From Streptomyces sp. S4.7 (GTDB lineage: Bacteria; Actinomycetota; Actinomycetes; Streptomycetales; Streptomycetaceae): a stretch of DNA of 64,000 nucleotides. The stretch is taken from NCBI RefSeq assembly GCF_010384365.1, contig NZ_CP048397.1, forward strand, positions 6,448,001-6,512,000, read 5' to 3'. The notes beneath the pieces are model-generated. The model worked only from the letters and a program-made list of their open reading frames with translations, ran no database searches and was not told where the DNA came from. Positions 24,274-33,480 of the stretch are shown here, one piece after another. How positions within the stretch are numbered: the first letter of the stretch is position 1; every line of letters begins with the position of its first letter. Position numbers and translations under genes: made by a program.

Positions 24274-24499
24274 CGCCTCGTCGGCGCGCCGACTTGTGAA
24301 ACAACCTTGAGCAGTGACCACGTTTTTTCCTCGGAAACGTGACGTCGGCCACTCGGTGACCACATACTTGAGTGATCGCACCGCACCGTGCGCGAGAATC
24401 CCGCGTAGCCGTCACGTAACACGGCTGCGGTTTCATGCCGGCGGGCCGGACGGTTGGCTCAAGGCGGTGCGCGGCAGGGCAGGGGCGGGAAAGACAGCG

Positions 24500-26128
24500 A
24501 TGACTAGGCACGAACTTCCGGCGGAAACAGGGGCTTTCGCGCGGTACTTCCGCGGGATGACGGCGCTCCTCGACCCGGACGGCGGCTGGTACGCCGTGTT
24601 CAGGCAGCGGGACCCCGAAGGGCTCAGGGCCTGCCTCGACGGTGCCGAAGTACCGCCGTGGGACGTCGTGGAGTCGCTGCTCCACGATCTCGCCGCGAGC
24701 CATGAGAACCGGCCGGTCGACCGCGAGACGGCGCGGGCGGGCAGACTGCACGCCGCGTCCGCCGCCGCGCACGACCGGCTCCCCGGCGGCTCCGACGCGC
24801 TGCGCGAGCGGCTGCGGCTGATGCAGCACGAACAGGCCACGGCCGCGAGCCGCGCCGACGAGGTGATGCGCCGCCTCCGGCTGGTGGGCGAGGGGTCGCC
24901 GGAGGCCGACCAGCTCGAATACGACCTGGCATGGGTCCGCGACGACTACGCGCGCGCCACCGCCCGCTGCGCCGAACTGCACGAGCGTCTGGCGGCCGTC
25001 ACCGGGCCGCCGAACGCCCAGGCCACACACTCCCCGCAGTCCGCACACGGCACACAGGGCGCACCCGCCCCACGCTCCCCCTCGCCCACGCACGCGGCGC
25101 CGGCCGGCCCCGAGTACGGCTCCCCGCAGGCGAGACCCACGGCCGCCGACGGGTGGTACCGGGCCGAGGAGCCTACGGTCGACGACCAGTCGGTTTTCGG
25201 CCGTCCCGGCGGCGGCCGGCCCACCCCGCCCGACGAGTGGTTCCGCCCCGAGCCGGGCCGCACCGAGGCCGGTGGCCGGGACGGCCGGCGCGACTCCGCG
25301 GGCTGGGGCGGTCCGGACGGCCGCCGGGGTGCCGATGACGAGGGCGACACGGGCTCCAACCCGGCCGTCGGCCCCGAGGATTCACAGGAGATGGCGCAGG
25401 TGCCCGGCCAGCGCCGTAAGCAGCGCAAGCAGCGGGGCGTGCGCTTCGCCTTCACCGAAGGCACCGATCCGGCGTCCCCCACCCTCGTACCGCCCTCCGC
25501 CACCGCACCGCCGCGCGGTGCCCGCTTCGACGGCTCGTCGGGCTCCGAGCGGACCCGTACGGACGGGCCGGACAGCGGTCTGACGCGGGAGCAGGCCGAG
25601 GCGCGCCGCGCCGCCCTCGACACGGTGGCCGTGCTCGTACGGCTGCGGGCCGCCGGCCGCAGCGGTGAGGCGCACGTGGCGCTCTGCGAGGCGGCGGCCA
25701 GACCCGCCGAGCAACTGCCCTTCCTCGCCGCCGAACTGCACCGCGCCGAGCTGGGCGCCGACTGGGCGTCGGTGCTGTGGGAGGCGTCGTCGCTGCCGCC
25801 CGACCGGCTCGCGGCGGCGGCGAGCGCGCTCGCCATGGCCGGCCGCGACGCGGACTGCGGTGTACTGCTGCGCCAGGCCGTCTCCCGGCCCGCCGAGGAC
25901 ATCGGCGACGCGGCCCTCGCCCTCGGCGACGCGGGCCGCGCCGGGGAGGTCCAGGCGCTGCTCGGCGCGTTCGTCCGCGCCCGTTCGCCCGAGGACGCGG
26001 CACGCATCGCGGCGGCGGACCCGTCGCGCCTGGTCCCGTGGCTGCTCGAAGCGGCGCGAAACATCTCCACCGGGCACGAACGCGATCTTGCCCGTGCGCT
26101 GCGGAGCGCGGGCAGGGGCGGGGCCTGA
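24500..26128 (+). CDS. Large low-complexity hypothetical protein
   Basis: The 542-residue protein has three parts. An N-terminal helical domain (1-170) starts MTRHELPAETGAFARYFRG, with a coiled-coil-like ARATARCAELHERLAAV end. A central disordered region (about 175-365) is rich in Pro, Gly, Asp and Arg. A C-terminal Ala/Arg-rich helical repeat region (about 370-540) carries repeated LRxAGRxG-like units spaced about 35-40 residues, as in a HEAT/TPR-like solenoid. No catalytic motif is seen. It could be a scaffold or regulator. ATG 24500 has a GGGAAAG upstream; earlier in-frame starts overlap the likely promoter region. Confidence 0.7.
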   Translation: MTRHELPAETGAFARYFRGMTALLDPDGGWYAVFRQRDPEGLRACLDGAEVPPWDVVESLLHDLAASHENRPVDRETARAGRLHAASAAAHDRLPGGSDALRERLRLMQHEQATAASRADEVMRRLRLVGEGSPEADQLEYDLAWVRDDYARATARCAELHERLAAVTGPPNAQATHSPQSAHGTQGAPAPRSPSPTHAAPAGPEYGSPQARPTAADGWYRAEEPTVDDQSVFGRPGGGRPTPPDEWFRPEPGRTEAGGRDGRRDSAGWGGPDGRRGADDEGDTGSNPAVGPEDSQEMAQVPGQRRKQRKQRGVRFAFTEGTDPASPTLVPPSATAPPRGARFDGSSGSERTRTDGPDSGLTREQAEARRAALDTVAVLVRLRAAGRSGEAHVALCEAAARPAEQLPFLAAELHRAELGADWASVLWEASSLPPDRLAAAASALAMAGRDADCGVLLRQAVSRPAEDIGDAALALGDAGRAGEVQALLGAFVRARSPEDAARIAAADPSRLVPWLLEAARNISTGHERDLARALRSAGRGGA

Positions 26129-26246
26129 CGGGGCCGGGTACGCCGGGCTCCGGCCCGGCCGGACCGCTACGGCGGCGGCGCCCGGACGACCTGTGGACCG
26201 GGCGGGTGCGAATCATGATCGACTCTGCGGCTTGACAGCGATGGTC

Positions 26247-26275
26247 TTGCCCCCGTGGGACGGCGGGCTTAGGTT
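26247..26275 (+). promoter_or_regulatory. Housekeeping-type promoter of the pyrimidine/hydantoin operon
   Basis: TTGCCC (26247-26252) and TAGGTT (26270-26275) are separated by 17 bases, a good match to the vegetative Streptomyces sigma factor consensus, about 110 bases upstream of the amidohydrolase GTG. A TTGACA at 26232 is too far from this -10 to pair with it. Confidence 0.45.
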
Positions 26276-26383
26276 CTCCTCCTACGCACCATATCTACGG
26301 GCGTAGAAAGCGCTCGAAAGGCGCTTGGAACGCGCTCGGGAAACGCCCAGCAAACGCTCGACCTTCCGCCGAAGGAGCAGCTC

Positions 26384-27226
26384 GTGGCCAGAGTCGTACG
26401 CGCCGCACTCGTCCAGGCGACCTGGACCGGCGACACCGAATCCATGATCGCCAAGCATGAGGAGCACGCCCGTGAGGCGGCCCGGCAAGGCGCCAAGGTC
26501 ATCGGTTTCCAGGAGGTGTTCAACGCCCCCTACTTCTGCCAGGTGCAGGAGCCCGAGCACTACCGGTGGGCCGAGGCCGTCCCCGACGGACCGACCGTGA
26601 CCCGGATGCGGGCCCTGGCGCAGGAGACCGGAATGGTCGTCGTCGTGCCGGTGTTCGAGCTTGAGCAGTCCGGGTTCTACTACAACACCGCGGCCGTCAT
26701 CGACGCCGACGGCTCGTACCTCGGCAAGTACCGCAAGCACCACATCCCGCAGGTCAAGGGCTTCTGGGAGAAGTACTACTTCAAGCCCGGAAACGCGGGC
26801 TGGCCCGTCTTCGACACCGCCGTCGGCAAGGTCGGCGTGTACATCTGCTACGACCGGCACTTCCCGGAGGGCTGGCGCCAACTCGGCCTGAACGGCGCCG
26901 AGCTGGTCTACAACCCGTCGGCCACCTCGCGCGGTCTCTCCAGCTATCTGTGGCAGCTCGAACAGCCCGCCGCCGCCGTCGCCAACGAGTACTTCGTCGC
27001 CGCGATCAACCGCGTCGGCCAGGAGGAGTACGGCGACAACGACTTCTACGGGACGTCGTACTTCGTCGACCCGCGCGGCCAGTTCGTCGGCGAGCCCGCG
27101 AGCGACAAGGCCGAGGAACTGGTCGTCAGGGACCTGGACTTCGGGGTCATCGACGAGGTCCGCCAGCAGTGGGCGTTCTACCGGGACCGCCGCCCGGACG
27201 CGTACGAGGGGCTGGTGCAGCCGTGA
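26384..27226 (+). CDS. Nitrilase-superfamily amidohydrolase (beta-ureidopropionase type)
   Basis: The 280-residue enzyme has the Glu-Lys-Cys triad: Glu in IGFQEVFNAPYFCQ (about 47), Lys in LGKYRKHHIPQVKGFWEKYY (about 116) and Cys in VGVYICYDRHFPEGWRQLGL (about 155). The pattern RKHHIPQ...FWEKYYFKPG is typical of N-carbamoyl-beta-alanine or N-carbamoyl-D-amino-acid/putrescine hydrolases. Followed by an aminotransferase and a dihydropyrimidinase, it most likely hydrolyses N-carbamoyl-beta-alanine (or another carbamoyl amino acid) to the amino acid, CO2 and ammonia. GTG 26384 follows GAAGGAG. Its stop overlaps the next GTG start as GTGA. Confidence 0.88.
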   Translation: MARVVRAALVQATWTGDTESMIAKHEEHAREAARQGAKVIGFQEVFNAPYFCQVQEPEHYRWAEAVPDGPTVTRMRALAQETGMVVVVPVFELEQSGFYYNTAAVIDADGSYLGKYRKHHIPQVKGFWEKYYFKPGNAGWPVFDTAVGKVGVYICYDRHFPEGWRQLGLNGAELVYNPSATSRGLSSYLWQLEQPAAAVANEYFVAAINRVGQEEYGDNDFYGTSYFVDPRGQFVGEPASDKAEELVVRDLDFGVIDEVRQQWAFYRDRRPDAYEGLVQP

Positions 27227-28584
27227 CGGAGGCACCCGCCGGTCCGGCCGCCGTCCCGGCCGGCCCCGGTCCCTCGTCCCACGACGCGGCCGTACGCCTC
27301 CCCGCCACCGATCTGCACGGCAGGCACCGCGCCGTCCTCCCCGACTGGCTGGCCCTCTACTACCGGCGGCCCATCGAACTCACCCACGGCGAGGGCCGTC
27401 ACGTCTGGGACGCCGAGGGCAACCGCTACCTCGACTTCTTCGGCGGCATCCTCACGACCATGACCGCCCACGCCCTCCCCGAGGTCACCAAGGCGGTCGC
27501 CGAGCAGGCCGGGCGGATCATCCACTCGTCCACGCTCTACCTCAACCGCCCGATGGTGGAGTTCGCCGAGCGCGTCGCCGCCCTCTCCGGCATCCCGGAC
27601 GCGCGGGTCTTCGTCACCACCTCCGGCACCGAGGCCAACGACACGGCCCTGCTGCTCGCGACCGCGTACCGCCGCTCCAACCAGATCCTCGCGATGCGCA
27701 ACAGCTACCACGGCCGGTCCTTCTCCACCGTGTCCGTCACCGGCAACAGCAGTTGGTCCCCGACGAGCCTCTCGCCGCTCCAGACGCTGTACGTGCACGG
27801 CGGTGTCCGCACCCGGGGCCCGTACGCGCACCTGTCCGACACGGACTTCATCGCCGCGTGCGTCGCCGACCTGGAGGACCTGCTCGGGCACACCCGGGTG
27901 CCCGCCGCGCTGATCGCCGAGCCGATCCAGGGCGTCGGCGGATTCACCTCACCGCCGGACGGTCTGTACGCCGCGTTCCGCGAAGTCCTCGACCGGCACG
28001 GCATCCTGTGGATCAGCGACGAGGTGCAGACCGGCTGGGGCCGCACCGGTGAGCACTTCTGGGGCTGGCAGGCGCACGCCGAGAACGGCCCGCCCGACAT
28101 CCTCACCTTCGCCAAGGGCATCGGCAACGGCATGTCCATCGGCGGTGTCGTCGCCCGCGCCGAGATCATGAACTGCCTTGACGCCAACTCCATTTCGACC
28201 TTCGGCGGCAGCCCGGTCACGATGGCGGCCGGGGTGGCCAATCTCGCGTACCTCCTGGAGCACGACCTCCCCGGCAACGCGCGCCGCGTCGGCGGCCTGC
28301 TGATCGAGCGGCTGCGCGCCGCGGGCGCCGGCGTCCCCGCCGTACGGGAGGTGCGCGGACGCGGCCTGATGATCGGCATCGAACTCGTCAAGCCGGGCAC
28401 CGACGAGGCGAACCCGGAGGCCGCCGCGGCTGTCACCGAGGCGGCACGCGAGGCCGGCCTGCTGATCGGCAAGGGCGGCGGGCACGACTCCAGCGTGCTG
28501 CGCGTCGCCCCGCCGCTGTCCCTCACGGTCGCGGAGGCCGAGGAGGGCGCGGCGATCCTCGAACGCGCCCTGGACAGCGTCTAG
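27223..28584 (+). CDS. Class III PLP-dependent aminotransferase
   Basis: The 453-residue fold-type I aminotransferase has YLDFFGGILTTMTAHALPEV, FVTTSGTEANDTALLLA (phosphate-binding region), NSYHGRSFSTV, WISDEVQTGWGRTG (Asp contacting the pyridine nitrogen) and LTFAKGIGNGMSIGG with the Schiff-base lysine near residue 300. In this operon it is best read as a beta-alanine (or 3-aminoisobutyrate):pyruvate transaminase acting on the product of the preceding amidohydrolase. The GTG start at 27223 overlaps the upstream stop, and the downstream dihydropyrimidinase is 69 bases away. Confidence 0.88.
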   Translation: MTEAPAGPAAVPAGPGPSSHDAAVRLPATDLHGRHRAVLPDWLALYYRRPIELTHGEGRHVWDAEGNRYLDFFGGILTTMTAHALPEVTKAVAEQAGRIIHSSTLYLNRPMVEFAERVAALSGIPDARVFVTTSGTEANDTALLLATAYRRSNQILAMRNSYHGRSFSTVSVTGNSSWSPTSLSPLQTLYVHGGVRTRGPYAHLSDTDFIAACVADLEDLLGHTRVPAALIAEPIQGVGGFTSPPDGLYAAFREVLDRHGILWISDEVQTGWGRTGEHFWGWQAHAENGPPDILTFAKGIGNGMSIGGVVARAEIMNCLDANSISTFGGSPVTMAAGVANLAYLLEHDLPGNARRVGGLLIERLRAAGAGVPAVREVRGRGLMIGIELVKPGTDEANPEAAAAVTEAAREAGLLIGKGGGHDSSVLRVAPPLSLTVAEAEEGAAILERALDSV

Positions 28585-28653
28585 TCGCCGCCGTTCGCCG
28601 TTCGCCCCAGCCATGTCACGTTCACGTTCCGTCCTGTCACGGAGGGCCAAGTC

Positions 28654-30057
28654 ATGAGTAAACGCACGCTCGTCCGCGGCGGTCTGGTCATCACCGCCGC
28701 CGACGAGGTCCACGCCGATGTGCTGACCGAGGACGGCCGTATCGTCGCACTCGCCGCGGGCGGCTCCGACGTCGCCGCGAGCTGGACCGCGGACCGGGTC
28801 ATCGACGCCACCGACAGGTACGTCATCCCCGGCGGCGTCGACGGCCATACGCACATGGAGATGCCGTTCGGCGGGACCTTCGCCGCCGACACCTTCGAGA
28901 CCGGCACCCGCGCCGCCGCCTGGGGCGGTACCACGACCATCGTGGACTTCGCCATCCAGTCACCCGGCCAGGCGCTGCGCGAAGGGCTCGACGCCTGGTA
29001 CGCCAAGGCGGACGGCAACTGCGCCATCGACTACGGCTTCCACATGATCCTCGCCGACGTCAACGAGGATTCCCTCAAGGAGATGGACCTCCTCGTCCAG
29101 GAGGGCATCACCTCCTTCAAGCTGTTCATGGCCTACCCCGGCGTGTTCTACAGCGACGACGGCAAGATCCTGCGCGCCATGCAACGGGCTTCCCACAACG
29201 GGGGGTTGATCATGATGCATGCCGAGAACGGCATCGCGATCGACGTCCTCGTCGAGCAGGCCCTCGCCGCCGGCCGCACTGACCCCCGCCAGCACGGCGA
29301 GGTCCGCAAGGTGCTGCTGGAGGCCGAGGCGACACACCGCGCGATCCAGCTCGCCCGCGTCGCCGACGCGCCCCTGTACGTCGTGCACGTGTCCGCCGAG
29401 GAGGCCGTCGCCGAGCTGGCCGCCGCCCGCGACAAGGGACTTCCGGTCTTCGGCGAGACCTGCCCGCAGTACCTCTTCCTGTCCACCGACAATCTCGCCG
29501 AGCCGGACTTCGAGGGCGCCAAGTACGTCTGCTCGACCCCGCTGCGGCCCCGCGAACACCAGTCCGCACTCTGGCGCGGACTGCGCACCGACGACCTCCA
29601 GGTCGTCTCCACCGACCACTGCCCGTTCTGCTTCAACGGGCAGAAGGAGATGGGCCGCGGCGACTTCTCCAAGATCCCCAACGGGCTGCCGGGCGTCGAG
29701 CACCGGATGGATCTCCTCCACCAGGCCGTCGTCGACGGGCACATCTCCCGGCGCCGCTGGATCGAGATCGCCTGCGCGAGCCCCGCCCGGATGTTCGGTC
29801 TGTATCCCAAGAAGGGCACCATCGCGCCGGGCGCCGACGCCGACATCGTCATCTACGACCCGCACGCGGAACAGACCCTGTCCGCCCGGACGCACCACAT
29901 GGACGTCGACTACTCGGTGTACGAGGGCAAGCGGATCACCGGACAGGTCGAGACCGTGCTCTCCCGCGGCGAGGTCGTCATCGACGGCCGCAAGTACACC
30001 GGGCGCCCTGGACACGGCAGTTACACCCCCCGCTCCACCTGTCAGTACCTCACCTGA
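28654..30057 (+). CDS. hydA: Dihydropyrimidinase (hydantoinase)
   Basis: The 467-residue amidohydrolase-superfamily enzyme has GGVDGHTHMEMPFGGT (first metal His pair), the carboxylated lysine in EGITSFKLFMAYPG (about 153), MMHAENG, YVVHVSAEEAV and VVSTDHCPFCF with the catalytic Asp. It opens dihydrouracil/dihydrothymine or hydantoins to carbamoyl amino acids. Reaction order with the two upstream enzymes is ring opening, decarbamoylation, transamination. ATG 28654 has GGAGGG upstream. Confidence 0.93.
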   Translation: MSKRTLVRGGLVITAADEVHADVLTEDGRIVALAAGGSDVAASWTADRVIDATDRYVIPGGVDGHTHMEMPFGGTFAADTFETGTRAAAWGGTTTIVDFAIQSPGQALREGLDAWYAKADGNCAIDYGFHMILADVNEDSLKEMDLLVQEGITSFKLFMAYPGVFYSDDGKILRAMQRASHNGGLIMMHAENGIAIDVLVEQALAAGRTDPRQHGEVRKVLLEAEATHRAIQLARVADAPLYVVHVSAEEAVAELAAARDKGLPVFGETCPQYLFLSTDNLAEPDFEGAKYVCSTPLRPREHQSALWRGLRTDDLQVVSTDHCPFCFNGQKEMGRGDFSKIPNGLPGVEHRMDLLHQAVVDGHISRRRWIEIACASPARMFGLYPKKGTIAPGADADIVIYDPHAEQTLSARTHHMDVDYSVYEGKRITGQVETVLSRGEVVIDGRKYTGRPGHGSYTPRSTCQYLT

Positions 30058-30077
30058 ATGTTGGGAGTGGCCCCGCC

Positions 30078-31076
30078 ATGGATTTCGGACTCGTCCTCCA
30101 GACCGACCCGCCGGCGTCGGCGGTCGTCGGCCTCATGCGGCGCGCCGAGCGCAACGGCTTCCGGTACGGCTGGACCTTCGACTCCGCCGTGCTGTGGCAG
30201 GAGCCGTTCGTCATCTACAGCCGCATCCTCGAACACACCACCAAACTGATCGTCGGGCCGATGGTCACCAACCCGGGCACCCGCACCTGGGAGGTGACCG
30301 CGTCCACCTTCGCCACGCTCAACGAGATGTACGGCAACCGCACCGTGTGCGGCATCGGCCGCGGCGACTCCGCGATGCGGGTCGCCGGCCGCCCGCCCAA
30401 CACGCTCGCGCGGCTCGGTGAGGCGATCGACGTCATCCGCGAACTCGCCGAGGGGCGCGAGGCGTTGGTGGACGGCAATCCGATCCGGCTGCCCTGGGTG
30501 CGGGACGGGAAGCTGCCGGTGTGGATGGCCGCGTACGGGCCGAAGGCTCTTGCCATGGCCGGCGCCAAGGCCGACGGCTTCATCCTCCAGCTCGCCGACC
30601 CCTATCTCACCGAGACCATGGTCAACGCCGTCCGTACGGCCGCCTCCGACGCCGGACGCGACCCGGACTCCGTCACCATCTGCGTCGCCGCCCCCGCCTA
30701 CGTCGGCGACGACCTGGCGCACGCCCGCGACCAGTGCCGCTGGTTCGGCGGAATGGTCGGCAACCACGTCGCGGATCTGGTGAGCCGCTACGGCGAGCAC
30801 TCCGACCTGGTGCCCGACGCCCTCACCACGTACATCAAACAGCGCGAGGGGTACGACTACAGCCACCACGGCCGCGCCGGGAACCCGTCCACGGACTTCG
30901 TGCCCGACGACATCGTGGACCGCTTCTGCCTGCTCGGCCCGGCCGAGGCGCACATCGAGAAGCTGAAGACGCTACAGGCCCTGGGTGTCGACCAGTTCGC
31001 CCTCTACAACATGCACGACGCGAAGGAGGCGACGATCGACACCTACGGCTCCGAGATCATCCCCGCGCTGGCCTGA
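30078..31076 (+). CDS. LLM-class F420-dependent oxidoreductase (TIGR03842-like)
   Basis: The 332-residue luciferase-like monooxygenase-fold protein has MDFGLVLQTDPP, WTFDSAVLWQEPFV, VGPMVTNPGTRTWEVTAS, CGIGRGDSAMRVAGRPP and WMAAYGPKALAMAGAKADGF. This is the subgroup that regularly lies beside hydantoinase genes in actinobacteria, so it is probably the reductive or oxidative partner of pyrimidine/hydantoin turnover with F420. The true substrate is not established. ATG 30078 is 20 bases after hydA, and a hairpin follows it, making it the last gene of the operon. Confidence 0.85.
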   Translation: MDFGLVLQTDPPASAVVGLMRRAERNGFRYGWTFDSAVLWQEPFVIYSRILEHTTKLIVGPMVTNPGTRTWEVTASTFATLNEMYGNRTVCGIGRGDSAMRVAGRPPNTLARLGEAIDVIRELAEGREALVDGNPIRLPWVRDGKLPVWMAAYGPKALAMAGAKADGFILQLADPYLTETMVNAVRTAASDAGRDPDSVTICVAAPAYVGDDLAHARDQCRWFGGMVGNHVADLVSRYGEHSDLVPDALTTYIKQREGYDYSHHGRAGNPSTDFVPDDIVDRFCLLGPAEAHIEKLKTLQALGVDQFALYNMHDAKEATIDTYGSEIIPALA

Positions 31077-31105
31077 GCCTCTGCCGGGGGCCCGTCCGAC
31101 GGGCG

Positions 31106-31131
31106 CCGCGCGGTGACGGTCCACCGCGCGG
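31106..31131. terminator. Hairpin between convergent LLM and lipoate ligase genes
   Basis: CCGCGCGGTG pairs perfectly with CACCGCGCGG around a 6-base loop, 30 bases after the LLM stop codon. Confidence 0.7.
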
Positions 31132-31172
31132 CCGCGCCCCGGTGCCGGCGGGCCCGGCCGCCCGCGCCCCGG

Positions 31173-32225
31173 CTACGGCACGCGCGCCGTCCACCGGGCC
31201 GTGCCGAACTTCGTCTCGGCCAGCTCCCGCGCCCGTGCCATCTCCTCGTCGGTGACCTTCCCCTCCGTCAGGCCGTACCGCCCGCGGAATGACCCGACCA
31301 TCCGCTCGATGACCGCCTCGCGCGGCAGCCCCGTCTGGCGGCGCAGCGGGTCCACCCGCTTCGCCGCGCTGCGCGTGCCCTTGTCGGAGAGCTTCTCCTT
31401 GCCGATGCGCAGGACTTCGAGCATCTTGGCGGCGTCGATGTCGTACGCCATCGTCACGTGGTGCAGTACGGCGCCGCCGCCCACCACCCGCTTCTGCGCC
31501 GCGCCCGCGATCTTGCCCGCCTCGGTGGCGATGTCGTTGAGCGGCTGGTACCAGGCCTTGACCCCCATGTCGCCCAGCGCGCCGAGCACCCAGTCGTCCA
31601 GATACGCGTAGCTGTCGGCGAACGTCAGGCCCTGCACGAGGGCGTCGGGGACGGACAGCGAGTACGTGATGGTGTTGCCGGGCTCGATGAACATGGCGCC
31701 ACCGCCCGAGATCCGCCGTACGACCGTCACGCCGTGCCGCTCGGCCGCCGCCGGGTCCACCTCGTTGCGCAGCGACTGGAAGCTGCCGATCACCACGGCG
31801 GGGGAGGCCCACTCCCAGACCCGCAGGGTCGGCGCGCGGCGGCCGGCCGCGACCTCCTGCGTCAGGACCTCGTCCAGGGCCATGTGGAGCGCGGGCGGCT
31901 GCGGTTCCATGTGGACGAGCTGCCAGTCGTAGTCCGTCCAGTCGGTGGCGTGCGCCAGCGCGCGCCGGACGGCGATGCCGATGCCCTCACTCGTCAGCCC
32001 GTACATCTGGGTGCCGGGCGGCAGCGCCGTCTGGATACGGGCGCCGAGAGCGACCGCGTCGAGGTCGGCGGGCGCGCCTTCGAGCGCCCGGTCGATGGCG
32101 TGGATCGCCTCGTCCGGCTCCAGGAAGAAGTCCCCGGAGACCCGGACATCACGCAGGACGCCGTCCCTCGCGTCCAGATCAACCACGACGAGCTTGCCGC
32201 CGGGCACCTTGTACTCACCGTGCAC
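31173..32225 (-). CDS. Lipoate-protein ligase A family protein
   Basis: The 350-residue protein has an unusual N-terminal accessory region (1-100, VHGEYKVPGGKLVVVDLD). The biotin/lipoate ligase catalytic domain follows: LRVWEWASPAVVIGSFQS, VTVVRRISGGGAMFIEPGNT (the RRxSGGGxVxH-like lipoyl-AMP site, here with Phe instead of the usual His), NDIATEAGKIAGAAQKR with catalytic Lys, and VLHHVTMAYD. It attaches lipoate or octanoate to E2/H proteins. The N-terminal part resembles the C-terminal accessory domain of LplA placed in front. GTG 32225 has GGAGGCGGAG upstream. Confidence 0.85.
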   Translation of the reverse strand: MHGEYKVPGGKLVVVDLDARDGVLRDVRVSGDFFLEPDEAIHAIDRALEGAPADLDAVALGARIQTALPPGTQMYGLTSEGIGIAVRRALAHATDWTDYDWQLVHMEPQPPALHMALDEVLTQEVAAGRRAPTLRVWEWASPAVVIGSFQSLRNEVDPAAAERHGVTVVRRISGGGAMFIEPGNTITYSLSVPDALVQGLTFADSYAYLDDWVLGALGDMGVKAWYQPLNDIATEAGKIAGAAQKRVVGGGAVLHHVTMAYDIDAAKMLEVLRIGKEKLSDKGTRSAAKRVDPLRRQTGLPREAVIERMVGSFRGRYGLTEGKVTDEEMARARELAETKFGTARWTARVP

Positions 32226-32264
32226 CGCTCCGCCTCCACCTCTCGTTGTCTGTGCGCTGCAACG

Positions 32265-32320
32265 CCGACGGGCGGGCGGATCATCCCGTACCCGCCCCGG
32301 ATGATCCGCCCGCCCGTCGG
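32265..32320. terminator. Terminator after the permease-prefix gene
   Basis: A 22-bp perfect stem (32265-32286 with 32299-32320) and a 12-base loop stand 16 bases beyond the stop of the leftward gene at 32336 and just upstream of the lipoate ligase start. Confidence 0.85.
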
Positions 32321-32335
32321 GCCGTCCGCACCGTG

Positions 32336-33049
32336 CTACGTCACCGGCAGGCGCGCGCAGCGGCGGCAGGCGCGGGCCGAGGAGGCCACCATGCCGTGCG
32401 AGAGGGCGGTGACCATGGCCGCGAGGGTGACCAGTGGCCAGTTGGTCGCCAGCGGTGACAGCACGGCGAGTGCGAGGGTGGCGACCACCATCGCCACACC
32501 CGCCGTCGTGCCGGCCCACGCGACCGCCAGTGGCAGCCGCTCCGGTGTCCGCAGCCCGCGGGCCAGCGCGCCCGTGGCGGCGAGCGCCGCCGCGGCGAGC
32601 AGCGTGGCGACGGCCGCGACGGCCGCGAGCTGGACGGCGAGGAGCTGCGCCGTGTGGTGGAGCTGCCAGCCTTGCCCCGCGCTCCAGATCAGATGCCAGC
32701 AGGCGATCAGGAACGGGACGGTGAGGGTGACGGACAGTGCGGTCCGCCGGGTCTGCGCGATGGTCAACTCCCGCTGGCAGCTGGGCGCCAACTCCTCGGG
32801 GGAGCCGAACTCCCGCACCGCCAGGCGGGCGGCCTCGTCGTAGGGCAGGCCGTCGCGGGTGTGTGCTTCCACCGTGTCGGTGAGTCCGTCCCGTATCTCC
32901 TCGATCATCCGGGACTTGGCCCCGACCGGGCCGTGCAGCGCGGCGGACAGGGTCGCGACATGGTCCGCGACCGGGTCGCCGGGTGCGGTGCTCAAGCCCT
33001 TCATGCCGTTCGCGTGGTTCACGTGGTTCACGTGGTTCACGTGGTTCAT
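32336..33049 (-). CDS. Permease-prefix-domain membrane protein, partner of PadR
   Basis: The 237-residue protein has an N-terminal soluble permease-prefix segment (VADHVATLSAAL, SRMIEEIRDGLTDTVEAHT, EAARLAVREFGSPEELA) followed by four predicted membrane helices (about 115-230). Such proteins are regularly encoded with PadR regulators and may sense or mediate envelope stress; the function is unknown. ATG 33049 overlaps the PadR stop (ATGA). The first codons are a tandem repeat (NHV three times), so the translated start may instead be the Met at residue 16 (MKGLSTAPG). Confidence 0.75.
   Translation of the reverse strand: MNHVNHVNHVNHANGMKGLSTAPGDPVADHVATLSAALHGPVGAKSRMIEEIRDGLTDTVEAHTRDGLPYDEAARLAVREFGSPEELAPSCQRELTIAQTRRTALSVTLTVPFLIACWHLIWSAGQGWQLHHTAQLLAVQLAAVAAVATLLAAAALAATGALARGLRTPERLPLAVAWAGTTAGVAMVVATLALAVLSPLATNWPLVTLAAMVTALSHGMVASSARACRRCARLPVT
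33014..33049. repeat. Four tandem 9-bp units at the start codon of the permease-prefix gene
   Basis: GTGGTTCAC repeats at 33014, 33023 and 33032, and the fourth unit ends in T at 33049 to supply the CAT (ATG) start. In the gene it encodes Asn-His-Val units. Because the unit is a multiple of three, slippage would change repeat number without a frameshift. Confidence 0.85.
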
Positions 33050-33396
33050 GTCGCGGGCCTCGGCGCCGGGGCGTCGGCGGCCGGGTTCAGGACCGAGCCG
33101 ATCGCCGTCGTGAACTCGTGCCACGCCGTCCGTTCGCTCTGAAGACTGCCGCGCCCGGCGTCGGTCAGTCGATAGCAGCGCCGTCGCCGTTCGCCGACGG
33201 ACTCCCAGCTGCTGCCGAGCAGTCCGAGCCGCTCAAGCCTGTTCAGGGCCGGATAGATCGTGCCCGTACGGAGCTGGAGCGCGCCCTCGCTCCGCTCCTG
33301 GACCGCCGCGATGATCGCGTAGCCGTGCAGCGGACCGGGTTCGAGCACGGCCAGCAGCAGTCCGTCCAGGTGCCCGCGCACCGCGTCTGTCTTCAT
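33046..33396 (-). CDS. PadR-family transcriptional regulator
   Basis: The 116-residue protein has the PadR winged helix: MKTDAVRGHLDGLLLAVLEPGPLHGYAI, LQLRTGTIYPALNRLERLGLL (recognition helix and wing) and RRRRCYRLTDAGR. It starts at ATG 33396 beside an imperfect AT-richer promoter shared with the divergent membrane protein gene. It overlaps the next gene by 4 bases, so regulator and membrane protein are coupled. Confidence 0.9.
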   Translation of the reverse strand: MKTDAVRGHLDGLLLAVLEPGPLHGYAIIAAVQERSEGALQLRTGTIYPALNRLERLGLLGSSWESVGERRRRCYRLTDAGRGSLQSERTAWHEFTTAIGSVLNPAADAPAPRPAT

Positions 33397-33480
33397 GAGT
33401 AGACAGCCTACCTATAGAACGCATTGGCGTGGTACCTATTGGCAGCCAACTTATTCATGCGCTCCCCGAAGGGCCCCGCG

